Assembly (NCBI GenBank): GCA_052035915.1
Contig: JBPOHE010000110.1
Location: 1-36,360 of the forward strand
Length of the DNA: 36,360 bases
Reading direction: 5' to 3'
From: JBPOHE01 sp052035915
GTDB lineage: Bacteria; Pseudomonadota; Gammaproteobacteria; Chromatiales; Chromatiaceae
Below, piece after piece: positions 16,312-24,684 of the stretch. The notes beneath the pieces were generated by a model, which saw only the letters and a program-made list of their open reading frames with translations, did not search any database and was not told the origin of the DNA. The position numbers and the translations under genes are program-made. Positions within the stretch are counted from its first letter, which is position 1; each line of letters opens with the position of its first letter.

Positions 16312-17256
16312 ATGCTTTCCCGTGTAGCCGAAAATATCTACTGGATGGCCCGCTATCTGGAGCGGGCGGAAGACACGGCGCGACTCATCAGCGTCAACAC
16401 CAATTTGTTGCTGGATCTGCCGCGAGGCGTGGCGCCCGGCTGGGAACCCCTGATCGCCATGACTGGTTCCCAGCAACTGTTTCGCCAACGCTACGATGAG
16501 TGCAGCGAACGCAAGGCGTTGCAGTTTCTCATCGGTGATGTCATGAATCCGAGTTCGATCCTGAGTTCCATGAGCGGGGCGCGGGAGAACTGCCGCACCA
16601 TCCGCGATATCGTCCCGCGGGAGGCCTGGGAACAGATCAACGAGGCCTATCTCTATGCGCGGGACAATGTGGCTACCGGGCTTTCCAAGGGGGGACGCCA
16701 CGCCTATCTGAAGCGGGCGATTCTGGGTTCTCAGACCATCACCGGTATTCTGGCCGGGACCATGAACCACGATCAGGGTTATCAGTTCCTGCGGCTCGGG
16801 CGCTTTCTCGAACGGGCGGACATGACCAGCCGCATCGTCGATGTACGTTCCTCGGATCTGCTGCCGGAGCAGAATCCCGAGCTGCGACCCTACGAGAACA
16901 TCCAGTGGATGAGCGTGCTCAAGTCGCTTTCCGGCTATCAGATGTATCGTCAGAGTAGGCAGGTGCGGGTACAGCGTCAGGAGGTGTTGAAGTTCCTCTT
17001 TCTCAGCGAGCACTTTCCGCGCGCGGTGCAATATTGCCTGCGACGCCTGGAAGCCAGCCTGGCCTCCCTGGCTCGGCATGAGCCGGTGAAAAAGGTCATC
17101 GCCGAATTGGAACAGACCCTGCACGGCATTGACTTGGCGGCGCTGAGTCAGGAGGCCCTCCACCAGTTCATCGATAACCTCCAGCTCGGCCTGATGCGCA
17201 TCCATGCCGAACTGAGCCGGGTCTATTTCCCGCCGCCGGTAACCAAAAAGGGGTAA
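16312..17256 (+). CDS. Alpha-E domain protein (DUF403)
   Basis: 314 residues, starting MLSRVAENIYWMARYLERAEDTARLI, the diagnostic alpha-E opening. The rest is predicted all-helical and includes ARENCRTIRDIVPREAWEQIN, FLRLGRFLERADMTSRIVDV and EALHQFIDNLQLGLMRIHAEL. Alpha-E proteins occur almost always with circularly permuted ATP-grasp and transglutaminase proteins and are suspected to be scaffolds or peptide-binding partners. No enzymatic motif is recognised. It is last in the operon, with a purine-rich GAGGAG upstream. After its stop come 128 bp, then a solitary IS1595-type end at 17384. Confidence 0.92.
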   Translation: MLSRVAENIYWMARYLERAEDTARLISVNTNLLLDLPRGVAPGWEPLIAMTGSQQLFRQRYDECSERKALQFLIGDVMNPSSILSSMSGARENCRTIRDIVPREAWEQINEAYLYARDNVATGLSKGGRHAYLKRAILGSQTITGILAGTMNHDQGYQFLRLGRFLERADMTSRIVDVRSSDLLPEQNPELRPYENIQWMSVLKSLSGYQMYRQSRQVRVQRQEVLKFLFLSEHFPRAVQYCLRRLEASLASLARHEPVKKVIAELEQTLHGIDLAALSQEALHQFIDNLQLGLMRIHAELSRVYFPPPVTKKG

Positions 17257-17383
17257 TACCAATTCCAATTCGGTTGTCTGTAATCGGCGGCTGAAGGGGA
17301 GGCCTGAACCCGCCTTCGCCTGTGGAATCAGGCCATGTTCAGAAAGAGAGGTGCCGTCATTCCGGCTGACCGGTATGACGAGT

Positions 17384-17406
17384 TGGCTGAGGTAACGCGC
17401 TAATCA
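17384..17406. repeat. Solitary IS1595-type terminal repeat
   Basis: These 23 bp match the right end of the element at 9687-10343 at 22 of 23 positions (reverse complement begins TGATTAGCGCG and ends ACCTCAGCCA). No partner end is visible within several hundred bases. It lies 38 bp before the macro-domain gene and could be a deletion scar or a one-ended fragment. Confidence 0.7.
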
Positions 17407-17444
17407 GATAATGAGTTGCCAGATGTACATGCGGGAGAGAGCGA

Positions 17445-17915
17445 ATGGAGCTTCGATTGGTCGAGGGTGATCTCTTGCAGCAACAGGTGGATGTCATAGT
17501 CAACGCCTGGAATCGAAATATCATCCCCTGGTGGCTCTTGCTACCACAAGGGGTCTCTGGCGCGATCAAACGCCGGGCCGGTCTGCAACCTTTCCGGGAA
17601 CTCGGTCGCAAAGGCATTCTCCCCTTGGGTAGTGCGGTGGCGACGAGCGCGGGCCGGTTGCCATACCGTGCCATCATCCATGTGGCGGGAATCAATATGC
17701 TCTGGCGTTCATCGGAGCGGTCTATTCGCAAATCCGTGCGTAGCGCCATGGCGTTGGTGAACAGCCAGGGTTATGCGTCGGTGGCCTTGCCTCTGATTGG
17801 CGCCGGCTCGGGTGGTGGGAAGGCCGCCGAGGTGCAGGAATGGATGCTCGATGAGTTGTCGCGCATCGAGTTCCCGGGTGAAGTTCGCCTGGTAAGATAC
17901 AAGAAGATCGCCTGA
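17445..17915 (+). CDS. Macro domain protein (ADP-ribose-binding)
   Basis: 156 residues forming one macro domain. MELRLVEGDLLQQQVDVIVN is the first beta-strand/loop; the usual VNAAN reads VNAWN (Asn20-Ala21-Trp22-Asn23). The central part is ILPLGSAVATSAGRLPYRAIIHVAG, and the phosphate-binding loop near the C-terminus is ALPLIGAGSGGGK. Macro domains bind or hydrolyse ADP-ribose, ADP-ribosyl-protein or O-acetyl-ADP-ribose. The Trp replacing the second Ala of the NAAN box is uncommon, and which activity is retained is unclear. A GGGAGAGAG stretch precedes the ATG. It is 188 bp from the alpha-E gene and separated by an IS end, so a functional link to that operon is only possible. Confidence 0.88.
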   Translation: MELRLVEGDLLQQQVDVIVNAWNRNIIPWWLLLPQGVSGAIKRRAGLQPFRELGRKGILPLGSAVATSAGRLPYRAIIHVAGINMLWRSSERSIRKSVRSAMALVNSQGYASVALPLIGAGSGGGKAAEVQEWMLDELSRIEFPGEVRLVRYKKIA

Positions 17916-18249
17916 CGAGGCTCCTTCAGGATTTGGTTTGGGTAAACCCATCCTTCCGGATCCCTCGGCATACCCTCCTGTCCTCAGTGGTGCACTTGGA
18001 GTTTGAGCCCATCCCCTCTTTTACAAGATGTCATTGATTTCCATGGCGCTCCGGACTTCAATCCGGCGCTGGATGGGAGTTGATTCGGAGAACGATATCT
18101 ACCGGGCTCCGGGCAGGGCTTGAAAAATGCCCCCAAACGTTCTCTATGTAAGAACAAATGCTTCTTTGTGAGCGCTATTGTTCTCTGAAAAAGAACGAAT
18201 CTGAGGCCATTTCGCCCCATCCCCGGAGATCACCAAGGCATTCCGGCCA
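17916..18249. other. Convergent spacer, macro gene / RND gene
   Basis: 334 bp with no convincing gene. A hairpin CCGGA-CTTCAA-TCCGG flanked by GC-rich arms lies near 18050-18068 and may terminate the macro gene, although no T run follows. The distal part is the dyad repeat at 18122-18215. Confidence 0.55.
18122..18215. repeat. Dual GTTCTC/GAGAAC dyad element, copy 1
   Basis: GAAAAATGCC (18122-18131) is followed by dyad 1 (GTTCTC at 18139, AGAAC at 18151) and dyad 2 (TTGTTCTC at 18178, AAGAACGAA at 18191). The two GTTCT halves start 41 bp apart (18139 and 18180), exactly as in the copies at 24429 and 33806. GGCCATTTCG at the right edge is nearly the inverse of the left GAAAAT-GCC box. The outer limits are approximate. 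Confidence 0.6.
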
Positions 18250-21200
18250 TCATTCGGCCTTCCCCGCCTTGTCCGCTTCCTGGTTTTCCCCCTCCGCCGC
18301 TTTCTCCGCCGGATGCGGGACGCGGACTCGACCATGGCGATGCACCCGGTGAGGCATGATCTTACTCATCCAGAGATAGAAGATCACCGGCACCGCCAGC
18401 CGTGACAGCAAGAGGGAGGCCACCTCGCCCGCCATGAGGGAGATAGCCAGGCCCTGAAAGATGGGATCGAAGAGGATCACGCTGCCGCCCACGATCACCG
18501 CGGCGGCGGTCAACATCATGGGCCGAAACCGGATGGCCCCGGCGTCCACCACCGCCTCGGCCAGCGGCATCCCTTGACGCAGTCGCAAGTGGATGAAGTC
18601 CACCAGGATGATGGAGTTGCGCACCACGATCCCGGCGCCGGCGATAAACCCGATCATGGAGGTGGCGGTAAAAAAGGCCCCCAGGGCCCAGTGAGCGGGC
18701 AGTATGCCCACCAGGGAGAAGGGAATGGCGGCCATGATGATGAAGGGGGTGCGGAAACTGCGGAACCAGCCCACCACCAGGATATAGATCAGGATCAGCA
18801 CCACGGCGAAGGCGAAGCCCAGATCCCGGAACACTTCGTAGGTGATATGCCACTCCCCATCCCATTTCATCGACGGCTCCAGGGTGGAGAAGGGTTGGCG
18901 GGTGCTCCAGATCTCGATGGGTTGCCCGGTTCCGGAACCGACGGGCACGAATGAAGCCAGGGCCTGGTTCAGTTTGAGAATGGCGTAGACCGGACTTTCC
19001 TGTGCCCCGGCCACATCGCCGGTGACATAGACCACCGGCAACAGATTTTTGCGATAGATGCTCTTTTCGGACTGGCTCGGCACCAGCCGCACCAACTCCC
19101 CGAGGGGCACATGGCGACCATCCTGGGTCGCCACCGGCAGAGGCCTCATGTCGGAGACATTGGAGCGTTGGCCGATCGGCAGGCGCAGCAGGATCACCAC
19201 ATCCTCTTTTTCCTCGGGCAGGTGCAGCAGCCCGGCGCCGACGCCGGCCTGGGCGATCTTCACCACCTCGGCGATCTGCTCGGCGCGGATGCCGTGCAGG
19301 GCGGCCTTTTCCTGGTCGAAGCGGAAGATCAACTTGGGCTGATCGGCATCCACGTACCAATCCACGTCCACCACTCCATCGGTGTGCTCGAACATCTCCC
19401 GGATGTGGCGCGCGTTTTCGATCTGCTCCCCGTAATCCTGGCCGTAGACCTCCGCCACCAGGGTCTGTAGCACCGGCGGACCCGGCGGTACCTCGGCTAC
19501 CTTGATGCGGGCGTTGTATTCCCTGGCCAGGGGGCCGATGCGCTCGCGCACCCGTTTGGCGATCTCGTGGCTCTGGCTGTCGCGGTCGTGACGAGAGATA
19601 AGGTTGACCTGGATATCCGCCACGTTCGGTCCCCGCCGCAGGAAGTAATGCCGCACCAGGCCGTTGAAGTTGTAGGGCGCGGCGGTTCCGGCATAGATCT
19701 GATAGTCGATCACCTCAGGCTCTTGCCGCACCACCGCGGCGATGGCCCGGGCCACCTGGGCGGTATGCTCCAGGGTGGTCCCTTCGTCCATGTCGAGGAT
19801 GATCTGGAGCTCGCTTTTGTTGTCGTAGGGCAGCATCTTCACCTTGACGCTCTGGGTGAACAGCATGCCCACCGCCCCTGCCAGCATCAGGCTGATCAGG
19901 GTGAGAAACAGCAGCGAGCGCAGCGTATGCCCGATCAGCGGCGTCATCAGCCGGCGATAGAGTCGGGTACTCCAATCCTCGGTCTCTTGCACGGGTTGAC
20001 CGGCATGGCGACGCATGTATTGGGCCAGGAGGCGATGGGCGGCCCAAGGGGTGATCATGAAGGACACCGCCATGGAAAACAGCATCGCCGCCGAGGAGCC
20101 GATGGGGATCGGGCGCATGTAGGGCCCCATCAGCCCACTCACGAAGGCCATGGGCAAGACCGCGGCGATGACGGTGAAGGTGGCCAGAATCAAGGGGCTA
20201 CGCACCTCGTTGACGGCCTCGATGACCACTTCGGCGAGAGGTCGCCCATGATTCTCCGGCAGACGGAAGTGACGGACGATGTTCTCCACATCCACGATGG
20301 GGTCATCCACCAGGATACCGATGGAAAAGATCAGCGCGAACAGAGTCACCCGGTTCAAGGTGAACCCCAGCACATAGAAGGTCGCCAGGGTCATCGCCAG
20401 GGTCACCGGGATAGCGACCGCGACCACCAGCGAGCCGCGCCAACCCAGGGCCAGGGCGATCAACAGGCTCACCCCCACCACCGCCAGGGCCATGTGGAAC
20501 AGCAATTCGTTGGACTTGTCGGCCGCGGTGTGGCCGTAATGTCGGGTGACGGTCATGTCCACGCCCTCGGGGATCAGGCGGCCTTCCAACAGATGCACCT
20601 TTTTCAGCACCGCCTCCGCGACATCTATGGCGTTGGTGTCCTTGCGCTTGGCAATCGCGATGGTGACCGCGGGTTCTTCCATGCCGGGATCGCCAGCGGC
20701 CACAGGACCCGGGGCCTGACGACCCCGGCCAAAAAAGACATAGGTGACCGGTTCTTCCGGGCCGTCCCGAATCTCGGCCACATCCCGGAGATAGACCAAC
20801 TGGCCATGGAAAACACCCACCACTACCGAACCGACCTGGTGGCTGTCGGTCAAAAAGCCGCCGGTCTCCACCAGCACTTCCTGGTTCTGTCGCGGAAAAC
20901 TCCCGGCCCTGGTCTGCTGGTTGGCGGCCTCCAGCATCCGCAGCACATGACTCGGGTCCAACTGGTAGGCGGTCAGGCGGGTGGCATCCAGCTCGACCCG
21001 CACCTGTCGCCGTTGACCACCGATCAGCGTGGTCTCGGAAACGTCCGGCACCTCCTTGATGGCATCGTCCACCTCGGCGGCGAGGCGACGCAGGGCATAG
21101 TGATCCAAAATCCGGCTATGAAAGGTCAGGGCCAGAATGGGCACATCGTCGATACGCCTGGGTTTGATGAGCGGTGGCGAGGCCCCGGGTGGTATCCGGT

Positions 21201-21594
21201 CGAGATGGGCGAAGACCTTCTGGTTGAGGCGGACGATCGACCTTTCTTCGTTCTCCCCCACCAGAAAGCGGACGCTGGTCAGGGATTCGCCGGGGGCGGA
21301 AGTGGAATAGATGTACTCGACGCCCGGGATCTCCCAGAGCAGTTTTTCCAGCGGCTTGGTTACCCGCTGTTCCACTTCCTTGGCCGAGGCGCCCGGCATC
21401 TGCACAAAGACGTCGATGACAGGGACGACGATCTGGGGTTCTTCTTCCCGGGGCAGCAACAGCACCGCCCCACTTCCCAACAACAGGGCGGCCGCCACCA
21501 GCAAAGGCGTGAGTTTGGAGGTGACGAAAAAACGCAGGATCTTCCTGATCAAACCAGCCGAGTGACCATGGTGTTCAGTTTTGGGTCGCAACAT
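18250..21594 (-). CDS. RND-family efflux permease (AcrB-like)
   Basis: 1114 residues from the ATG at 21594, preceded by GGGGAGG with 9-nt spacing; a TTG 13 codons upstream is the alternative. It is a typical RND permease. A cytoplasmic N-terminus and TM1 (LTPLLVAAALLLGSGAVLLL) are followed by a periplasmic porter loop (ASAKEVEQRVTKPLEKLLWEIPGV). TM2-6 come next, with the proton-relay pair Asp430-Asp431 in GILVDDPIVDVENI. The second half repeats the pattern (TM7, second porter loop, TM8-12). It pumps substrates across the inner membrane using proton-motive force, normally with a periplasmic adaptor and outer-membrane channel. Neither partner is encoded nearby. Substrate cannot be inferred. The C-terminal tail is Lys/Glu/Ala rich. 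Confidence 0.93.
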   Translation of the reverse strand: MLRPKTEHHGHSAGLIRKILRFFVTSKLTPLLVAAALLLGSGAVLLLPREEEPQIVVPVIDVFVQMPGASAKEVEQRVTKPLEKLLWEIPGVEYIYSTSAPGESLTSVRFLVGENEERSIVRLNQKVFAHLDRIPPGASPPLIKPRRIDDVPILALTFHSRILDHYALRRLAAEVDDAIKEVPDVSETTLIGGQRRQVRVELDATRLTAYQLDPSHVLRMLEAANQQTRAGSFPRQNQEVLVETGGFLTDSHQVGSVVVGVFHGQLVYLRDVAEIRDGPEEPVTYVFFGRGRQAPGPVAAGDPGMEEPAVTIAIAKRKDTNAIDVAEAVLKKVHLLEGRLIPEGVDMTVTRHYGHTAADKSNELLFHMALAVVGVSLLIALALGWRGSLVVAVAIPVTLAMTLATFYVLGFTLNRVTLFALIFSIGILVDDPIVDVENIVRHFRLPENHGRPLAEVVIEAVNEVRSPLILATFTVIAAVLPMAFVSGLMGPYMRPIPIGSSAAMLFSMAVSFMITPWAAHRLLAQYMRRHAGQPVQETEDWSTRLYRRLMTPLIGHTLRSLLFLTLISLMLAGAVGMLFTQSVKVKMLPYDNKSELQIILDMDEGTTLEHTAQVARAIAAVVRQEPEVIDYQIYAGTAAPYNFNGLVRHYFLRRGPNVADIQVNLISRHDRDSQSHEIAKRVRERIGPLAREYNARIKVAEVPPGPPVLQTLVAEVYGQDYGEQIENARHIREMFEHTDGVVDVDWYVDADQPKLIFRFDQEKAALHGIRAEQIAEVVKIAQAGVGAGLLHLPEEKEDVVILLRLPIGQRSNVSDMRPLPVATQDGRHVPLGELVRLVPSQSEKSIYRKNLLPVVYVTGDVAGAQESPVYAILKLNQALASFVPVGSGTGQPIEIWSTRQPFSTLEPSMKWDGEWHITYEVFRDLGFAFAVVLILIYILVVGWFRSFRTPFIIMAAIPFSLVGILPAHWALGAFFTATSMIGFIAGAGIVVRNSIILVDFIHLRLRQGMPLAEAVVDAGAIRFRPMMLTAAAVIVGGSVILFDPIFQGLAISLMAGEVASLLLSRLAVPVIFYLWMSKIMPHRVHRHGRVRVPHPAEKAAEGENQEADKAGKAE

Positions 21595-21945
21595 CCCCAA
21601 CGCCCTCCCCACCAGAAAAGGGTACCCCGACAATCAGTCCGTCCCTGAAACTACATCCCGCGGCTCGAATCGACTCGGCAGGGATTCACCTCCCTGTCGC
21701 TCTCACTCCATAACAATTAGTATAGAAGCGATTTCAAATCTATTGACGTACCAAGCCGATGAGCCCCCATGAGCGCCACGGCAATGAGCCCCTGATCCAG
21801 GCCCGGAGACTCGTAGATCGTTCCGCCAAACCGGTTATCTTTCGCGGTGAGCTTGTCGAACCGCGAGAGCACCCCCCCCGCGACTCGCCTTCGACAGGCC
21901 CAGGCCGAACGAAATAGCTTGTAATCATTTTGATGCATCGACCTT
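21595..21945. other. Spacer upstream of the RND gene
   Basis: 351 bp, no gene. An AT-rich patch near 21715-21745 reads on the minus strand as TATACT preceded 17 nt earlier by GTCAAT, a weak promoter candidate for the RND gene. The left half toward 21945 carries a palindromic repeat (21847-21913). Confidence 0.45.
21847..21913. repeat. REP-like palindrome (TTGTCGAA / TTCGACAGG type)
   Basis: GAGCTTGTCGAACC at the left and CCTTCGACAGGCCCAGG at the right form a large imperfect palindrome around a C-rich centre. Sequences of the type CTTCGACAGGCTCAGG with GAGCTTGTCGAAC are widespread extragenic palindromes in proteobacteria. Only one copy is in the window. Confidence 0.5.
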
Positions 21946-22206
21946 CTAGCCCGGCTCGATGTCCTTGACACTCACCCCCAGGGCGCGGGCAATGTCTTCC
22001 AGGGTATAGATCGGCTCACCGCTGGTCGGGTCCCGACCGCTTGGGGTTACTCCCAGTTGATCGAGGGTTTCCTGAAATACCTCCAGCATCAAGGCGGCGG
22101 TTGCGGGATGCGCGACCAGATAGGCAAAAGCGGCCCCCCATTGAGGGTCGTTTTGATCGGCCAGAACCGTCAAGGCCGCTTCGGGGGAAGGAAACTGGTA
22201 GGACAT
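21946..22206 (-). CDS. Small protein of unknown function (86 aa)
   Basis: 86 residues, MSYQFPSPEAALTVLADQND to VSVKDIEPG. The ATG at 22206 has AGGAG 8 nt upstream, a good ribosome-binding site, and codon use matches its neighbours, so it is probably real. The middle is helical (GAAFAYLVAHPATAALMLEVFQETLDQLGV). The last 20 residues (LEDIARALGVSVKDIEP) look like a helix-turn-helix-type or short helical segment that recalls DNA-binding repressors, but one such motif at the C-terminus is not proof. I do not recognise the family. It is divergent from the glycosyltransferase gene (158 bp between starts). Confidence 0.65.
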   Translation of the reverse strand: MSYQFPSPEAALTVLADQNDPQWGAAFAYLVAHPATAALMLEVFQETLDQLGVTPSGRDPTSGEPIYTLEDIARALGVSVKDIEPG

Positions 22207-22363
22207 GGATTCGGCTCCTGGAAAAGCAATAATGAAGGGGCCTTGGGGCTATGTTTTTCAATCCTGGTGGTGGTCCCTGGTTGGCCCGCCTGGAGAGAAA
22301 GGCCGGCGAGCGCACACAGTCCCTGTCGACAACAGATGATCCACCCGAGCTGACCGGATAGCC

Positions 22364-23323
22364 ATGGCCGCGACCACCTCCTCCGATTTTCCCCCAACCC
22401 AGGCCGTGCCGCTCGTCGTGGTTTCGATCCTCAACTGGAACACCCCCGAGGACACCCTGAGGTGCCTGGATTCGCTCCGGGACAGCGAGTATCCCAACGC
22501 CCGCCTTCTGGTGGTCGACAACGCCTCCCAAGACGACAGCCTGGTGCGCTTGCGCCAGGCCCATCCCGGGTTGCACCTTATCCCGAGCCGGGACAATCTC
22601 GGTTTCGCTGGCGGCCATCGGCTCGCTTTCCTCCAGGCCCGCGCCTGGGGCGCCGAAGCGATCTGTTTGCTCAACAGCGATACCCAGGTCGCGCCCCGGA
22701 TGTTGAGTGCCCTGGTGGAGGCCTGGCGGCACCATGGCGAGGCGATTTACGGTGGTCTGCCCTGGTGGCCAACGGAAGAGGGCCGCATGCGATTGAATTT
22801 CCCGCGGAAGTATCTGGATCCTTGGGGTCGGCCACAGGCCTTCCAACGCGACGCGGAACTCCTCGTGCCCCAGGAGTGGATGACGCAGAGATCCATTCGC
22901 GTCGGCGCCGTCCCGGGGAGTTGTCTTTTCCTGCCGCTCAGTCTGATCGAAGGCCACGGCTGGTTGGATGAGGACTGGTTCATGTATTGCGAAGAAATCG
23001 ATTACTGCTATCGCCTGCGTGACCTGGGCGTACCCGGCTATCTGGTGCCCCGGGCCCAGCTCCGCCATGGCGGTGGCGGAAGTCATCGCGGGCGCGAGGG
23101 TGTCGAGGATGTGTTGCATTACTACCGGGCGCGCAACGAGATCCGGCTGGCCAGGCGGCACGCCGGCCTGATGACGGCCCTGATGATCGCGGGGAAAAAG
23201 CTGCTGCGGGGCGCCCTGGTCGCCCTGAGCCGACCGCGGCGGGGGCTGGCGATCTGGCGTGGCCTGGTCGATGGGTTGAACGGTCGCCTGGGGAAAACCC
23301 TGGCGCCGGAAGACAGGCTGTGA
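22364..23323 (+). CDS. Glycosyltransferase family 2
   Basis: 319 residues, GT-A fold of the rhamnosyltransferase-like GT2 group. VSILNWNTPEDTLRCLDSL at the N-terminus, VVDNASQDDS with the nucleotide-binding Asp52, DNLGFAGGHRLA, and the DxD-equivalent NSD at 104-106 (LLNSDTQV). The acceptor-side motif DEDWFMYCEEIDYCYRLRDLG supplies the likely catalytic acidic residues. The C-terminal 60 residues are basic with amphipathic stretches that may contact the membrane. It would transfer a sugar from a nucleotide donor to a surface polysaccharide or glycolipid. Ribosome-binding site is weak. Followed after 15 nt by another glycosyltransferase gene. Confidence 0.88.
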   Translation: MAATTSSDFPPTQAVPLVVVSILNWNTPEDTLRCLDSLRDSEYPNARLLVVDNASQDDSLVRLRQAHPGLHLIPSRDNLGFAGGHRLAFLQARAWGAEAICLLNSDTQVAPRMLSALVEAWRHHGEAIYGGLPWWPTEEGRMRLNFPRKYLDPWGRPQAFQRDAELLVPQEWMTQRSIRVGAVPGSCLFLPLSLIEGHGWLDEDWFMYCEEIDYCYRLRDLGVPGYLVPRAQLRHGGGGSHRGREGVEDVLHYYRARNEIRLARRHAGLMTALMIAGKKLLRGALVALSRPRRGLAIWRGLVDGLNGRLGKTLAPEDRL

Positions 23324-23338
23324 ACGGGCCGCCGACCG

Positions 23339-24325
23339 ATGAAGCACTGGCTCAACTTACTCAGGGACTGGCTGGATCGACGCGGATTGCGCCGCGAACG
23401 CCGCGGCCCTCTCGGCCTCGCCTACAACCCAAGACATACTCGGTTCATCCGGGCCTACTATCTGTATTGTGTCGATCTCGTCACCCAGAGCTTTTACCGC
23501 CAGGGACGCCCCTTGAACCTGGTGTTCGGCGACTACCCAGACGACTTCGATAATGGTCTCCCGACCCTCCGCATCGATCTCCAGTTCGAGCACAGCCTGG
23601 TGAAACCGGGAGGTCGCGACAGTTTCGGTGCCCTGCCTGGGAAAATTCCCATCCAGGGCGGGAAAGATCGGTATCTGGTGCGCATCGACCGCTACGACTA
23701 CCTGCGGCAACTCGATCTGGTCATCGAATACAGCCGACCGAATCTCGTCAACATCGAAGCCTCTGGACGCTTCGAGGACTATCTGCGGCGGACCATCCTG
23801 CTGCATCCATTGCTCTATGCGCCGGATTTTGGCCACCACCAGCGTCACCTCGGACTCATCACCCTCTTTGCCGATACCAGGCCAGCGCGCCGGCGGGCCT
23901 TTCTCGAACGGAGTCAGGACGCCGGTCTGCCGGTGCTGAATGTCAATCACGTCTATGACCAGGAACGGCTGCGGCGGCTCTACCTGGACACGAAAATCCT
24001 GATCAACGTCCACCAGACCGATCACCACCATACCTTCGAGGAGTTGCGGGTACTGCCGGCCCTGCTTTGCGGCGTGATCGTCATCAGCGAGGAGGTGCCC
24101 CTCAAGGAGGAGATTCCCTATAGCCCCTACATCCTCTGGTGCGATTACGAGGGGCTGGTGGAGCGGGCGCGGTCGGTGCAGGAGCATTACGAGGACTATT
24201 ACCGCAAGATCTTCGGTGACCCGGCCCTGCTCGAACTCCTCAATCGCCTGCGACAGCACAACCTGGATCAGGCCGAACAGGCGGCGCAACGACTCTGCGC
24301 GGCCCCGACCCGGGCGGAAGGATGA
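23339..24325 (+). CDS. Glycosyltransferase, GT-B type (GT1/4-like C-terminal domain)
   Basis: 328 residues. The C-terminal half shows the donor-binding pattern of spore-protein/CgeB-like glycosyltransferases: YLDTKILINVHQTDHHHTFEE, LRVLPALLCGVIVISEEVPL, then PYILWCDYEGLVERARSV. The N-terminal half has short basic segments (RDWLDRRGLRRERRG) and a Rossmann-like stretch (RQLDLVIEYSRPNLVNIEAS). The donor and acceptor are unknown. Directly downstream of the GT2 gene (15 nt), so the two probably act in one surface-glycan pathway. No other polysaccharide genes are adjacent. Confidence 0.75.
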   Translation: MKHWLNLLRDWLDRRGLRRERRGPLGLAYNPRHTRFIRAYYLYCVDLVTQSFYRQGRPLNLVFGDYPDDFDNGLPTLRIDLQFEHSLVKPGGRDSFGALPGKIPIQGGKDRYLVRIDRYDYLRQLDLVIEYSRPNLVNIEASGRFEDYLRRTILLHPLLYAPDFGHHQRHLGLITLFADTRPARRRAFLERSQDAGLPVLNVNHVYDQERLRRLYLDTKILINVHQTDHHHTFEELRVLPALLCGVIVISEEVPLKEEIPYSPYILWCDYEGLVERARSVQEHYEDYYRKIFGDPALLELLNRLRQHNLDQAEQAAQRLCAAPTRAEG

Positions 24326-24388
24326 GCCCCCGGAGCTTTCCCGCCGCGCGTGCGGCAGAAGAAGCGGCACCAGAATCTCAAAGAGTCC

Positions 24389-24421
24389 GCCAAGCTCGGC
24401 TTGGCCCGGAATCCTTCCGGG
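24389..24421. terminator. Tandem hairpins after the glycosyltransferase genes
   Basis: GCCAAGC-TCG-GCTTGGC (24389-24405) is followed at once by CCGGAA-TCC-TTCCGG (to about 24420). Both are perfect stems. No T run follows, so factor-independent termination is uncertain. Confidence 0.4.
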
Positions 24422-24428
24422 CATCGAC

Positions 24429-24515
24429 GAAAAATAGCCAAATTTTGTTCTTATCAGGAGAACTGAACGGCTAATATAAAGGTTATTGTTCTCTTTTAGA
24501 GAACAGAAAATCGGC
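24429..24515. repeat. Dual GTTCTC/GAGAAC dyad element, copy 2
   Basis: GAAAAATAGCC (24429-24439), dyad 1 GTTCT (24447) to AGAAC (24463), dyad 2 TTGTTCTC (24486-24493) with GAGAAC (24499-24504), then GAAAATCGGC. GTTCT starts at 24447 and 24488, 41 bp apart. This is the most symmetric copy. Confidence 0.62.
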
Positions 24516-24649
24516 TACAAGGGCTCTGGCCCGGGAGCGCCCGACAGCAAAGGCCAAAAAACTACGCAACGCTGGGTTTCGATCCTCAACCCAGCTTGGG
24601 GCCACTGAACAACAGTGAGAGAGTGAGGTGGACGGACGGCTGTCGACCG

Positions 24650-24680
24650 ACACCGCTCATGAGGGAGCGGCGAGCGGTGT
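24650..24680 (-). terminator. Inverted repeat downstream of recR
   Basis: ACACCGCT (24650-24657) and AGCGGTGT (24673-24680), perfect 8-bp arms with a 15-nt loop, just after the recR stop on the minus strand. Lacks a U tract; possible terminator or RNA-stabilising hairpin for dnaX-ybaB-recR. Confidence 0.35.
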
Positions 24681-24684
24681 TGGT

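Larger units (their letters stand above)
24326..24684. other. Convergent spacer between glycosyltransferase and recR
   Basis: 359 bp with no gene. It holds two adjacent hairpins (24389-24421), copy 2 of the dyad element (24429-24515) and an inverted repeat near the recR end (24650-24680). Confidence 0.6.

Noticed and set aside
19567..21648. 693-codon plus-strand open frame opposite the RND permease
   Set aside because: Extremely His/Gln/Gly/Asp-rich, the typical antisense composition of a GC-rich membrane protein gene.
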